From positions 1 through 45,083 of the forward strand of contig JAGXRD010000107.1 in the NCBI GenBank assembly GCA_018336035.1: a DNA stretch of 45,083 nt, given 5' to 3'. The notes beneath the pieces were generated by a model. The model worked only from the letters and a program-made list of their open reading frames with translations. It made no database searches and was not told where the DNA came from. Below are positions 27,113 through 34,881 of the stretch, piece after piece; the stretch's first letter is position 1, and each line of letters begins with the position of its first letter. This DNA is from Alphaproteobacteria bacterium (GTDB taxonomy: Bacteria > Pseudomonadota > Alphaproteobacteria > Ferrovibrionales > Ferrovibrionaceae). The translations under genes and the position numbers were made by a program.

Positions 27113-28162
27113 TTGAGCAACGATATCCTGTTTTCAGTTCAGAACGGCGTAGGCATCATTCAGCTTAATCGGCCGCAAGCGCTTAATGCGCTGACCCACG
27201 ACATGTGCATTCCGCTGGAGCAGACTCTGCGCCGCTGGGCAACCGACGCAGCCGTGAAAGCCGTGATTATCAAGGGCTCGGGCGAGAAGGCCTTCTGTGC
27301 CGGCGGCGACATTCGCAAGCTGGCCGACCGCGGTCCCGACGGCGTGCAGTATCGCAAATCCTTCTGGCATGACGAATACCGCTGCAACACCCTGATCGGC
27401 GAGTATCCGAAACCGTTCATCGCACTCATCGACGGTATCTTCATGGGCGGCGGTGTAGGCCTTTCAGTGCATGGCAGCCACCGCATTATTAGCGAATTCG
27501 CGCATTTCGCCATGCCGGAGACCGGCATTGGCCTGTTCCCCGATGTCGGTGGAACGTATTTCCTGCCGCGTTGCCCGGGTGAACTCGGCACCTATCTGGG
27601 CCTGACCGGCGCCCGTCTGAAGGGCGCCGATATCCTGACGGCTGGTGTTGCCACGCATTTCGTGCCGCGCGCCAGCATGGCAGACCTGGAGCAGGCGCTG
27701 ATTGATGCCGCTCCAGGCGACAAGGCAAGTATCGATGCCGTGGTGGCCAGGTTCACGGCCGATCCGGGCCCATCGACGCTGGCCGGGCGCAGGGCCGAGA
27801 TCGACCGACGTTTTGGCGGCGACAGCGTGGCGGCCGTAATGACGCAACTGGAAACCGATCCCTCGCCATTTTCGATCGAACAGTCGGGAATCATCCGCGC
27901 CAAGTCGCCGACCTCGGTGAAGCTGACGTTCGCGCAGCTTCGTCGCGGTCGCAGCCTTTCCTTGCGCGATTGCATGAAACTGGAATGGCGCATCTGCAAC
28001 CATGTCGCGCTTGGGCATGACTTCTATGAGGGCGTGCGCGCGGTGATCATCGATAAGGATCACAAGCCGAAATGGCAGCCGGCCCGGCTTGAAGATGTGA
28101 CCGATGCCGAGATCGAAAAGTATTTCACGCCGGTAGTGGACGGCGAACTGACGTTCGACTGA
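27113..28162 (+). CDS. 3-Hydroxyisobutyryl-CoA hydrolase (enoyl-CoA hydratase/isomerase fold)
   Basis: 349 residues from TTG 27113, placed six bases after GGAG; no ATG gives the conserved N-terminus VQNGVGIIQLNRPQALNAL. Crotonase-fold residues: EKAFCAGGDIRKLA oxyanion loop, GIFMGGGVGLSVHG, and the HIBCH-type MPETGIGLFPDVGGTYFLPR with catalytic Glu/Asp positions. Length about 350 and the C-terminal region ending in FTPVVDGELTF fit HIBCH rather than the shorter enoyl-CoA hydratases. It would hydrolyse 3-hydroxyisobutyryl-CoA to free 3-hydroxyisobutyrate, which the next gene product oxidises. It starts 16 bases after the dehydrogenase stop. No separate methacrylyl-CoA hydratase gene is present here. 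Confidence 0.9.
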   Translation: MSNDILFSVQNGVGIIQLNRPQALNALTHDMCIPLEQTLRRWATDAAVKAVIIKGSGEKAFCAGGDIRKLADRGPDGVQYRKSFWHDEYRCNTLIGEYPKPFIALIDGIFMGGGVGLSVHGSHRIISEFAHFAMPETGIGLFPDVGGTYFLPRCPGELGTYLGLTGARLKGADILTAGVATHFVPRASMADLEQALIDAAPGDKASIDAVVARFTADPGPSTLAGRRAEIDRRFGGDSVAAVMTQLETDPSPFSIEQSGIIRAKSPTSVKLTFAQLRRGRSLSLRDCMKLEWRICNHVALGHDFYEGVRAVIIDKDHKPKWQPARLEDVTDAEIEKYFTPVVDGELTFD

Positions 28163-28191
28163 GCAGAAAAGCACAAGCGGGAGAAACGACC

Positions 28192-29082
28192 ATGGCGAAT
28201 ATAGGCTTTATCGGCGTCGGCAATATGGGCGGCCCGATGGCGCGCAATCTGCTCAAGGCCGGACATACGGTGAAGGCTTTCGATCTGGTGCCGGAGGCAG
28301 TGCAGAAAGTGGTCGACGCCGGCGGCATGAAGGCTGCCACAGCGGCAGATGCCGCGCGTGACGTGGATGCTGTCGTCACCATGCTGCCGGCGGGCAAGCA
28401 TGTCTCCAGCGTCTATACCGGCGACAAGGGCATTCTCGCGGTGGCCCGCCCGGGGACCGTGTTCATCGACAGTTCGACCATTGACGTGAAAACGGCGCGC
28501 GACGTGATCGCCGCGGCCGAAGCCAAGGGCATGCTGATGCTGGATGCGCCCGTTTCGGGCGGCATCACGGGTGCCGAGAATGCGGCGTTGACCTTTATGG
28601 TCGGCGGCAGCGATGCGGCATTCGCCAAGGCCAAGCCGATCCTGGAGGCTATGGGCAAGAAGATCGTGCATGCCGGCGGGCCTGGAAACGGCCAGACCGC
28701 CAAGGTCTGCAACAACATGGTGCTGGGGATCACCATGATCGGGATTTCGGAAGCTTTCATCATGGCCGAAAAGCTGGGGCTATCGGCGCAGGCGATGTTC
28801 GACATCGTCGGCAGTTCGTCAGGCTCCTGCTGGGCGCTGCTCAACCATTGTCCGGTGCCGGGGCCGGTCCCGACTTCGGCTGCCAATCGCGACTACAAGC
28901 CCGGCTTTGCCGCAGATCTGATGCTGAAGGATCTGAAACTGTCGCAGGAAGCGGCACGGTCAGCCAAGGTGCAGACTCCGCTGGGCGCGGAGGCCACGGC
29001 GCTTTATGCGGAATATGTCGATAGCGGCAATGGTTTGCTGGATTATTCGGGCATCATCAAGATGATCCGTGAACTGGGCTAA
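28192..29082 (+). CDS. mmsB: 3-Hydroxyisobutyrate dehydrogenase
   Basis: 296 residues. Rossmann N-terminus IGFIGVGNMGGPMARNLLKAGH, then AFDLVPEAV (Asp after beta-2, suggesting NAD), DAPVSGGITGAENAALTFMVGG, and the catalytic lysine in GNGQTAKVCNNM. The C-terminal helical domain contains SSGSCWALLNHCPVPG and YKPGFAADLMLKDL, typical of MmsB. It oxidises 3-hydroxyisobutyrate to methylmalonate semialdehyde. Third gene of the valine-degradation operon, 29 bases after the hydrolase stop, with GGGAG before the ATG. Its stop is only nine bases from that of the opposing PRC-barrel gene. Confidence 0.95.
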   Translation: MANIGFIGVGNMGGPMARNLLKAGHTVKAFDLVPEAVQKVVDAGGMKAATAADAARDVDAVVTMLPAGKHVSSVYTGDKGILAVARPGTVFIDSSTIDVKTARDVIAAAEAKGMLMLDAPVSGGITGAENAALTFMVGGSDAAFAKAKPILEAMGKKIVHAGGPGNGQTAKVCNNMVLGITMIGISEAFIMAEKLGLSAQAMFDIVGSSSGSCWALLNHCPVPGPVPTSAANRDYKPGFAADLMLKDLKLSQEAARSAKVQTPLGAEATALYAEYVDSGNGLLDYSGIIKMIRELG

Positions 29083-29091
29083 ATAGCCTGA

Positions 29092-29577
29092 TCAGTCAGC
29101 CTGGCGTTTTGGTGCGTTGAACTTCGCCAAAGCGAGCAGTTCATCCTTGCTGAGTGACGTGACAAAAGCAGCTTCAGTATCACGTCGTTCGAAGCGGACC
29201 CGCTTCCAATCAATCTCGACGCGGTCTTCGGTCAGGCCCAGCAGCTTGTCGACCCCGATAACGAGCGCGACAGCCTGACCTTTGCTGTCGAGCATGACGT
29301 TCTCGACGCGGCCGAGGGTATCGCCAGCTTCGTTTCGTAATCGGGCACCAACGACAGCGACCTGATCGCCGCTCAGCTTCGGCATATGCTCACTGACTGA
29401 GAAATCCGGCGCAGTGCTCTTTTGGCCGTCAGGAATTCCTGGCACGGCGTTCGGACCTGGTACGGCCGCCCGAGGTTGGCGCGAGCCCGGTTCTTCCTGT
29501 TTCGGGGCGGGTGTCTGCGCATAGGCCGCGCTTGCGGCGAGAACTGCAGCAATGCCGACGATGAGGGCCTTGCGCAT
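29092..29577 (-). CDS. Exported PRC-barrel domain protein
   Basis: 161 residues from ATG 29577 (a GTG one codon earlier is the alternative). Signal peptide at about 1-21 (ALIVGIAAVLAASAAYAQ). A Pro/Gln-rich linker (about 25-60) leads to a PRC barrel (about 68-135): VGARLRNEAGDTLGRVENVMLDSKG, VALVIGVDKLLGL, VEIDWKRVRFE. PRC barrels are small beta modules for protein or RNA contact; exported ones occur widely in alphaproteobacteria with no defined role. The ATG overlaps the stop of the upstream small gene (TGATG), so the pair is translationally coupled. Confidence 0.88.
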   Translation of the reverse strand: MRKALIVGIAAVLAASAAYAQTPAPKQEEPGSRQPRAAVPGPNAVPGIPDGQKSTAPDFSVSEHMPKLSGDQVAVVGARLRNEAGDTLGRVENVMLDSKGQAVALVIGVDKLLGLTEDRVEIDWKRVRFERRDTEAAFVTSLSKDELLALAKFNAPKRQAD

Positions 29578-29777
29578 CACTTACGCTCACTCGACATGCT
29601 GACGGTCACCGCCTTGGGAAGATTCGGCATGCTGTAGCTCGTGCCGGTCTGACGCAGGTCGTCACCCCACATTGCCACGTTGGACGGTCGGGGTGTGTTT
29701 TGCAGGAAGCCGCTGAAGGCGACAAAGGGCAGGCTCGCGATGCAGGCGGCCCCCAGGATCAGTATCAGTTCGCGCAT
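29577..29777 (-). CDS. Small membrane or exported protein of unknown function
   Basis: 66 residues from ATG 29777, six bases after GGAGG; the earlier in-frame start at 29828 is not supported. One hydrophobic segment at about 4-22 (LILILGAACIASLPFVAF) forms a signal anchor. The remaining polar part (NTPRPSNVAMWGDDLRQTG) should face the periplasm. No family recognised. Coupled by TGATG to the exported PRC-barrel gene, so a joint envelope function is plausible. Confidence 0.7.
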   Translation of the reverse strand: MRELILILGAACIASLPFVAFSGFLQNTPRPSNVAMWGDDLRQTGTSYSMPNLPKAVTVSMSSERK

Positions 29778-29903
29778 GACCCACCTCCGTTTGAAGAACA
29801 CCGTCTGGCTGCGGCATTCGTAAATCAAACGTAAATGGCTATCGGCAGTTCCGGCCCGGGCGGGTGCGGAATCCGTGACCTGCCTGTGACAAAAGCGGGA
29901 GGG

Positions 29904-30302
29904 TCAGGGTGCGGGCGGAATGACCGCAGTGGCCTCGATCTCGACCTTGGCGCGGTCTTCCAGCAAAGCCGCGACCTGAACCAGGGTCATCGCCGGATAA
30001 TGCCGCCCCAGGATATCCCGATAGGCTTTGCCTATATCTGCGTTGCGCGCCATGTAATCGCGCTTATCCACGACATACCATGTCAGGCGCACGATATGTT
30101 CAGGACGAGCGCCGGCCTCTGCTAGTACACGAACGATATTGCGCAGAGCCTGGCGTGTCTGGTCGACCAGATCGTCGCTGTCGAAGCTTGCCTCGGCATT
30201 CCAGCCAATCTGACCCGCAACGAAGACCTGACGGCCTTCGACGGCGATGCCATTCGCGTAGCCTTTCGGCTTGACCCACTCGGCCGGATTGAGAATCTGC
30301 AT
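29904..30302 (-). CDS. Rid family (YjgF/YER057c/UK114) protein
   Basis: 132 residues from ATG 30302, preceded by GAGGTG. Rid fold: GYANGIAVEGRQVFVAGQIGW, DQTRQALRNIVRVLAEAGA, HIVRLTWYVVDKRDYM, and AKVEIEATAVI. In RidA itself an arginine (in the ARSCVEV segment) is needed to deaminate 2-iminoacids; here the aligned segment reads AMTLVQV, so that arginine is replaced. It thus belongs to a Rid subgroup without classic enamine/imine deaminase chemistry, and its activity is unknown. The gene runs away from the liv operon, with an AT-rich palindrome just upstream. Confidence 0.88.
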   Translation of the reverse strand: MQILNPAEWVKPKGYANGIAVEGRQVFVAGQIGWNAEASFDSDDLVDQTRQALRNIVRVLAEAGARPEHIVRLTWYVVDKRDYMARNADIGKAYRDILGRHYPAMTLVQVAALLEDRAKVEIEATAVIPPAP

Positions 30303-30321
30303 CGGGCACCTCAACGAAATT

Positions 30322-30339
30322 TATTTTATATATAAAATA
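30322..30339. promoter_or_regulatory. 18-base AT-only perfect palindrome upstream of the Rid gene
   Basis: TATTTTATATATAAAATA is fully symmetric and made only of A and T in a GC-rich chromosome. It begins 20 bases before the Rid gene's ATG (minus strand). It could act as a -10 region, an operator or a DNA-bending site. The opposite strand reads toward the 77-residue gene before livH about 125 bases away. Confidence 0.5.
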
Positions 30340-30464
30340 CTATTCTGGAATCGGCAAGGGTGCGCGTAAAGCGGCAATTAAATTTCCCCCGTCAGCGGAG
30401 TTGCGCAGCATGACGTCGGAAGCTGTGCAAAACTGCGTTAAGCCTTGAGGATAATGACAATTAA

Positions 30465-30698
30465 ATGTACAGACGATTCATGTCAGACGCGACAGGGAGC
30501 GATGACGGGGACTGGGAAGCGATCATCGAGTTTCGCCGCATCGGTACGGCGTTGCAGGTGATTGCCATTGATCCGCAGACGGGGCGGGAAGTGTCGATGG
30601 TGGGCGATCCGCGCCTGTCGCGACATGAACTCGGACGGCTCGCGGCGCAAAAACTCCGCTATGTGCTGAACCGGCACGCGGACCAGTCGAACGGCTGA
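30465..30698 (+). CDS. Small uncharacterised protein preceding livH
   Basis: 77 residues from ATG 30465; ATG 30480 (MSDATGSD) is an equally possible start, as neither has a clear ribosome binding site. Acidic N-terminus, then a compact predicted beta-alpha part: WEAIIEFRRIGTALQVIAID, PQTGREVSMVGDP, and a helix LSRHELGRLAAQKLRYVLNR. No membrane segment or metal motif. It is ten bases from the livH ATG and so part of the branched-chain amino acid transporter operon. Small proteins of this kind occur next to liv genes in alphaproteobacteria, but I cannot state a function. Confidence 0.7.
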   Translation: MYRRFMSDATGSDDGDWEAIIEFRRIGTALQVIAIDPQTGREVSMVGDPRLSRHELGRLAAQKLRYVLNRHADQSNG

Positions 30699-30708
30699 TC
30701 GGGGGCGA

Positions 30709-31623
30709 ATGGAGTACTTTCTTCAGCAGTTGATCAATGGCCTGACGCTGGGCGCGGTCTATGCGCTGATCGCCATCGGTTACACGATGGTCTACGGCAT
30801 TATTGGAATGATCAATTTCGCCCATGGCGAAATCTACATGATTGGCGCCTTCATCGCCGTCATCACCTTCTCGATCCTGGGCATTGTCGGCATCACCTGG
30901 GTGCCGCTCGCATTGCTGATCGTGTTGATCGTCTCGATGATCATCACCGGCCTGTATGGCTGGACAGTCGAGCGCATAGCCTACCGGCCTCTGCGCGGCT
31001 CTTTCCGTCTGGCGCCGCTGATTTCCGCTATCGGCATGTCGATTTTCCTGCAGAACTACGTGCAGATCGCGCAGGGCGCCAAGATCAAGCCGCTGCAACC
31101 GATGATCCGCGGCGGTATCGAGCTGATGAAGGGCGAAACCTTCTCGGTCACGATCTCTTATCTGCAGATGATCATCATGGCGATGACGCTGGCGCTGATG
31201 ATTGGCTTTTCCTACCTGATCTCGGCGACGCCCCTTGGTCGTGCGCAAAGAGCTTGCGAGCAGGATCGCATGATGGCGTCGCTGCTCGGCGTGAATGCTG
31301 ACCGCACCATCTCGCTCACCTTTGTGCTGGGCGCTGTGCTGGCTGCAGTCGCTGGCGTGATGGTGTCGCTCTATTACGGCGTGGTGGACTTCTATATCGG
31401 TTTCCTCGCCGGCCTGAAGGCCTTTACCGCCGCAGTGCTCGGCGGCATCGGTAGCCTGCCGGGTGCCATGCTCGGTGGATTGCTGATCGGGCTGATCGAG
31501 GCTTTCTGGTCGGCCTATTTCAGCATCGAGTATAAGGACGTTGCCGTCTTCACCATCCTGGTCGTGGTGCTGATTTTCCGTCCGACCGGCCTGCTTGGCC
31601 GGCCTGAAGTGGAGAAGGTGTGA
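30709..31623 (+). CDS. livH: Branched-chain amino acid ABC transporter permease LivH
   Basis: 304 residues, about eight hydrophobic segments. LivH traits: FLQQLINGLTLGAVYALIAIGYTMVYGIIGMINFAHGE at the N-terminus (in parts), YRPLRGSFRLAPLISAIGMSIFLQN, and the ABC-coupling loop around GRAQRACEQDRMMASLLGVN. The C-terminus includes GLKAFTAAVLGGIGSLPGAMLGG and ends IFRPTGLLGRP. Inner-membrane subunit pairing with LivM. ATG 30709 is preceded by GGGGGCGA. It overlaps livM by one base. Confidence 0.95.
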   Translation: MEYFLQQLINGLTLGAVYALIAIGYTMVYGIIGMINFAHGEIYMIGAFIAVITFSILGIVGITWVPLALLIVLIVSMIITGLYGWTVERIAYRPLRGSFRLAPLISAIGMSIFLQNYVQIAQGAKIKPLQPMIRGGIELMKGETFSVTISYLQMIIMAMTLALMIGFSYLISATPLGRAQRACEQDRMMASLLGVNADRTISLTFVLGAVLAAVAGVMVSLYYGVVDFYIGFLAGLKAFTAAVLGGIGSLPGAMLGGLLIGLIEAFWSAYFSIEYKDVAVFTILVVVLIFRPTGLLGRPEVEKV

Positions 31624-32933
31624 TGACGGCGGCCGAACGCCTGAAGGACGCGATCATGGCTGCCGGTGTCGCGGCCCTGCTGGCGCTGCCACTCATCGGT
31701 TTCGAAACCGTCGACACCGGCGGTCCGCTCGGTATCAAGACGCGTTTCGACTATATCGCCTATGCCGCCATTGCGGTGTTCCTCGGCCGGCTGGGCATGC
31801 GCATCGCGCTCGACTGGCGACGGAACTACCGCGAATCGCTGGCCGACAAACTCGACCCCGTTGATGCGGTCAAACATAAGTCGGTGCTGTCCGATCTGGG
31901 GCGCAAGGCTGACAAGTGGCTGATGCCGGCGTTGATCGGCTTCGCCATCATCATGCCGTTCCTGCCATTCGCCAACCGCACCGTGATTGATCTCGGCACC
32001 GTGGTGCTGATTTACGTGATGCTGGGCTGGGGCCTTAATATCGTGGTGGGTCTCGCCGGCCTGCTCGATCTTGGCTATGTCGCGTTCTATGCGGTTGGTG
32101 CTTACACCTTCGCGTTACTGTCGATGCATTTCGGATTCGGATTCTGGGAAACGCTGCCGCTCGCCGGTCTGTTGGCCGCCACCTTCGGCGTGGTCCTCGG
32201 TTTCCCGGTGCTGCGCCTGCGCGGCGACTATCTCGCCATCGTTACACTCGGCTTCGGTGAGATCATCCGCGTCATCCTGCTCAACTGGCAGCCGGTCACC
32301 GGCGGCCCGGCTGGCATTTCGGGCATTCCGCGCCCATCCTTCTTCGGCTTCCCGTTCGCTGCCGATCCGCCGGAGGGCACCACGTCCTTTCACCAGTTAT
32401 TCGGCCTGGAATTCGCCTCGCTTCACCGCATCATCTTCCTTTATTATCTGATCCTTGCACTCGCGCTGATCACTAACATTTTCACCATGCGGATCCGTAA
32501 GCTACCCGTGGGGCGCGCCTGGGAAGCCCTGCGCGAAGACGAGATCGCCTGTACGGCACTCGGCATCAATCCGACCAATACCAAACTGACCGCCTTTGCC
32601 ATCGGTGCGATGTTCGGCGGCTTTGCCGGCAGCTTCTTCGCTGCGCGCCAGGGCTTCATCAGCCCGGAAAGCTTCAGCTTCATTGAATCTGCCGTGATCC
32701 TGGCCATCGTCGTGCTGGGCGGCATGGGCAGCCAGGCCGGTATCGTTCTCGCAGCAGCCTTCCTCACATTGCTGCCGGAAGTGGCGCGTGAATTCTCGTT
32801 GTTCCGCATGCTGGCCTTTGGTGCGGCCATGGTGCTGATCATGGTGTGGCGCCCGCAGGGTCTGCTGGCGCATCGCGAACCGACCATGCGGCTGCATCCT
32901 GCCGGGACCAAGCCGGGCGGAGGCACGCCATGA
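31623..32933 (+). CDS. livM: Branched-chain amino acid ABC transporter permease LivM
   Basis: 436 residues from ATG 31623, overlapping the livH stop (TGATG) with GGAGAAGG upstream. An N-terminal extension of about 115 residues with two hydrophobic segments (about 10-28 and 40-56) precedes the core permease, as in LivM proteins of this lineage. Core motifs: GWGLNIVVGLAGLLDLGYVAFYAVGAY, LRLRGDYLAIVTLGFGEIIR, the coupling loop GRAWEALREDEIACTALGIN and GMGSQAGIVLAAA. Overlaps livG by four bases (ATGA). Confidence 0.95.
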   Translation: MTAAERLKDAIMAAGVAALLALPLIGFETVDTGGPLGIKTRFDYIAYAAIAVFLGRLGMRIALDWRRNYRESLADKLDPVDAVKHKSVLSDLGRKADKWLMPALIGFAIIMPFLPFANRTVIDLGTVVLIYVMLGWGLNIVVGLAGLLDLGYVAFYAVGAYTFALLSMHFGFGFWETLPLAGLLAATFGVVLGFPVLRLRGDYLAIVTLGFGEIIRVILLNWQPVTGGPAGISGIPRPSFFGFPFAADPPEGTTSFHQLFGLEFASLHRIIFLYYLILALALITNIFTMRIRKLPVGRAWEALREDEIACTALGINPTNTKLTAFAIGAMFGGFAGSFFAARQGFISPESFSFIESAVILAIVVLGGMGSQAGIVLAAAFLTLLPEVAREFSLFRMLAFGAAMVLIMVWRPQGLLAHREPTMRLHPAGTKPGGGTP

Positions 32934-33751
32934 CCCAGCCTCTCCTGAGGGTCGAGCATCTCACCATGCGCTTCGGCGGCCTGATCGCTGTGAACGACGT
33001 TTCCTTCGATGCACATGAGGGCCAGATCACTGCCGTGATCGGGCCCAACGGCGCAGGCAAGACGACCGTATTCAACTGCATTGCCGGTTTCTACAAGCCG
33101 ACCGTCGGTCGCCTGACGCTGACCCGCAACGCTACGCCTTATCTTCTGGAGCGCATGCCGGGAAATGATATCGCGGGCAAGGCGCGCGTGGCGCGTACCT
33201 TCCAGAATATCCGCCTGTTCCCAAAAATGACGGTGCTGGAAAACCTGATCGTCGCGCAGCACAACAAGCTGATGCGCGCCTCAGGCTTCACGTTGCTCGG
33301 GCTGTTCGGCTGGCCCGGCTATGGCAAGGCCGAGGCCGAAGCGGTCGATCTGGCGCGCTATTGGCTTGATCGCACAAACCTGACCGATGTGGCCGATGAG
33401 GTTGCCGGCAGCCTGCCGTATGGCGGCCAGCGTCGCCTTGAAATCGCGCGCGCTATGTGTACCGAACCGGTGCTGCTGTGCCTCGACGAACCGGCCGCCG
33501 GCCTGAACCCGCGTGAGTCGGCCGATCTGAATACGCTGCTGCGCTTTATCCGTGATGAACACAAAACAGGCGTGCTGCTGATCGAGCATGACATGAGTGT
33601 GGTGATGCAGATTTCGGATCATGTCATCGTGCTGGATTACGGTCGTAAGATCGCTGACGGAACGCCAGATGTGGTTCGCAACGATCCAAAAGTCATCGCG
33701 GCCTATCTGGGCGAGCCGGAAGATTCCGCTGCGGTTCAGGGAGTCGTGTGA
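32930..33751 (+). CDS. livG: Branched-chain amino acid ABC transporter ATP-binding protein LivG
   Basis: 273 residues from ATG 32930; the longer open frame upstream lies inside livM. Walker A GPNGAGKTT (about 37-45), Q loop before FQNIRLFPKMTVLENL, signature LPYGGQRRLEIARAM, Walker B LLCLDEPAAGLNP and switch IEHDM. The C-terminus ends in YLGEPE, typical of LivG. Cytoplasmic ATPase pairing with LivF. The overlap with livM implies coupled translation. Confidence 0.95.
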   Translation: MTQPLLRVEHLTMRFGGLIAVNDVSFDAHEGQITAVIGPNGAGKTTVFNCIAGFYKPTVGRLTLTRNATPYLLERMPGNDIAGKARVARTFQNIRLFPKMTVLENLIVAQHNKLMRASGFTLLGLFGWPGYGKAEAEAVDLARYWLDRTNLTDVADEVAGSLPYGGQRRLEIARAMCTEPVLLCLDEPAAGLNPRESADLNTLLRFIRDEHKTGVLLIEHDMSVVMQISDHVIVLDYGRKIADGTPDVVRNDPKVIAAYLGEPEDSAAVQGVV

Positions 33752-34461
33752 TGCTCTCCATCAGCGGTCTGCATACCTATTATGGCGCGGTTCACGCGCT
33801 GAAGGGCGTCGACGTCGAAGTGAAGCAGGGCGAGATCGTGGCGCTGATCGGCGCCAACGGTGCCGGCAAGTCCACCCTTCTGATGAGCATCTGCGGCAGC
33901 CCCAAACCGCGGCATGGTCATGTGAAGCTCGCAGGCGAGGATATCACCGGCATTCCGACGCACCATCTGGTTCGCCGCGGTCTGGCGCATGCTCCCGAAG
34001 GCCGCCGCATCTTTCCGCGCATGTCGGTGCTGGAGAATCTGCGTATGGGCGCGGTGGCTGCCGATCCCGCGCATTTCGAGTCCGACCTAGAGCGCGTCTA
34101 CGGCCTGTTCCCCCGTCTGAAAGAGCGCAGCGAGCAGCGCGGTGGAACGCTCTCGGGTGGCGAACAGCAAATGCTGGCGATTGCCCGCGCACTGATGAGC
34201 CGGCCGAAGCTGCTTCTGCTGGATGAGCCGTCGCTTGGTCTGGCGCCGCTGGTGGTGAAGCAGATTTTCTCGATCATCGAGGAGATCAACCGCACCGATG
34301 GCGTCACGGTTCTGCTGGTCGAACAGAATGCCTATCACGCCCTCAAGCTTGCCCATCGCGGCTATGTCCTCGTGAACGGGCACATCACCATGAGCGGCAC
34401 CGGCAGCGAATTGTTGGCCAACGAGCAGATCCGCGCAGCTTACCTGGAAGGAGGCCACTGA
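33751..34461 (+). CDS. livF: Branched-chain amino acid ABC transporter ATP-binding protein LivF
   Basis: 236 residues from ATG 33751, overlapping the livG stop by one base. Walker A GANGAGKST, RRGLAHAPEGRRIFPRMSV as in LivF, signature LSGGEQQMLAIARALM, Walker B LLLLDEPSLGLAP and the switch region LLVEQNA. Second ATPase of the LivHMGF complex. Its stop overlaps the ATG of the next small gene. Confidence 0.95.
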   Translation: MLSISGLHTYYGAVHALKGVDVEVKQGEIVALIGANGAGKSTLLMSICGSPKPRHGHVKLAGEDITGIPTHHLVRRGLAHAPEGRRIFPRMSVLENLRMGAVAADPAHFESDLERVYGLFPRLKERSEQRGGTLSGGEQQMLAIARALMSRPKLLLLDEPSLGLAPLVVKQIFSIIEEINRTDGVTVLLVEQNAYHALKLAHRGYVLVNGHITMSGTGSELLANEQIRAAYLEGGH

Positions 34462-34814
34462 TGGTGCATGCCGTTCTGGGTGAGAGTATCCTGGTATTCT
34501 TCGGACTGACCGTCGTCCTGGTGGGCGGTTGCGCTTTTCTGATGGGACAGGCGATTGCCGGAACCTGGCGGCCTTATTGGCAGATTCTGCCCTATAGCCT
34601 GATCATGGCGGCTGCGAACCGTTTTCTGGCCTTTTCGTTGTTCAAGGAGCAGTTGCTGGCGGTAGTGCCGTACCTGATCTCCATTCTCGTCGTCTGGGCC
34701 TTCGCCACCTTCGGCTTCCGCCTGACCCGGGTCGACCAGATGGTCCACCAGTATCCATGGCTCTACGAACGATCCAGTCTGCTCGGCTGGCGAGAGAAGC
34801 AGGGGACACCTTAG
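34461..34814 (+). CDS. Small membrane protein in the liv operon (DUF6867-like)
   Basis: 117 residues with three hydrophobic segments (about 7-30, 43-60 and 64-85) and a polar C-terminal tail (QYPWLYERSSLLGWREKQG). It matches my recollection of the small membrane protein encoded between livF and the binding protein in alphaproteobacterial liv operons (DUF6867), but that name is from memory. Its ATG overlaps the livF stop by one base, so it is translated together with the transporter. An accessory or stabilising role in the permease complex is inferred only from position. Confidence 0.75.
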   Translation: MVHAVLGESILVFFGLTVVLVGGCAFLMGQAIAGTWRPYWQILPYSLIMAAANRFLAFSLFKEQLLAVVPYLISILVVWAFATFGFRLTRVDQMVHQYPWLYERSSLLGWREKQGTP

Positions 34815-34881
34815 GTTGTTGCCGAGGCTGGCCGGACTGCATTAGACTTTGTTCAACGTCTTATAACAGGGAGAGGATGTC

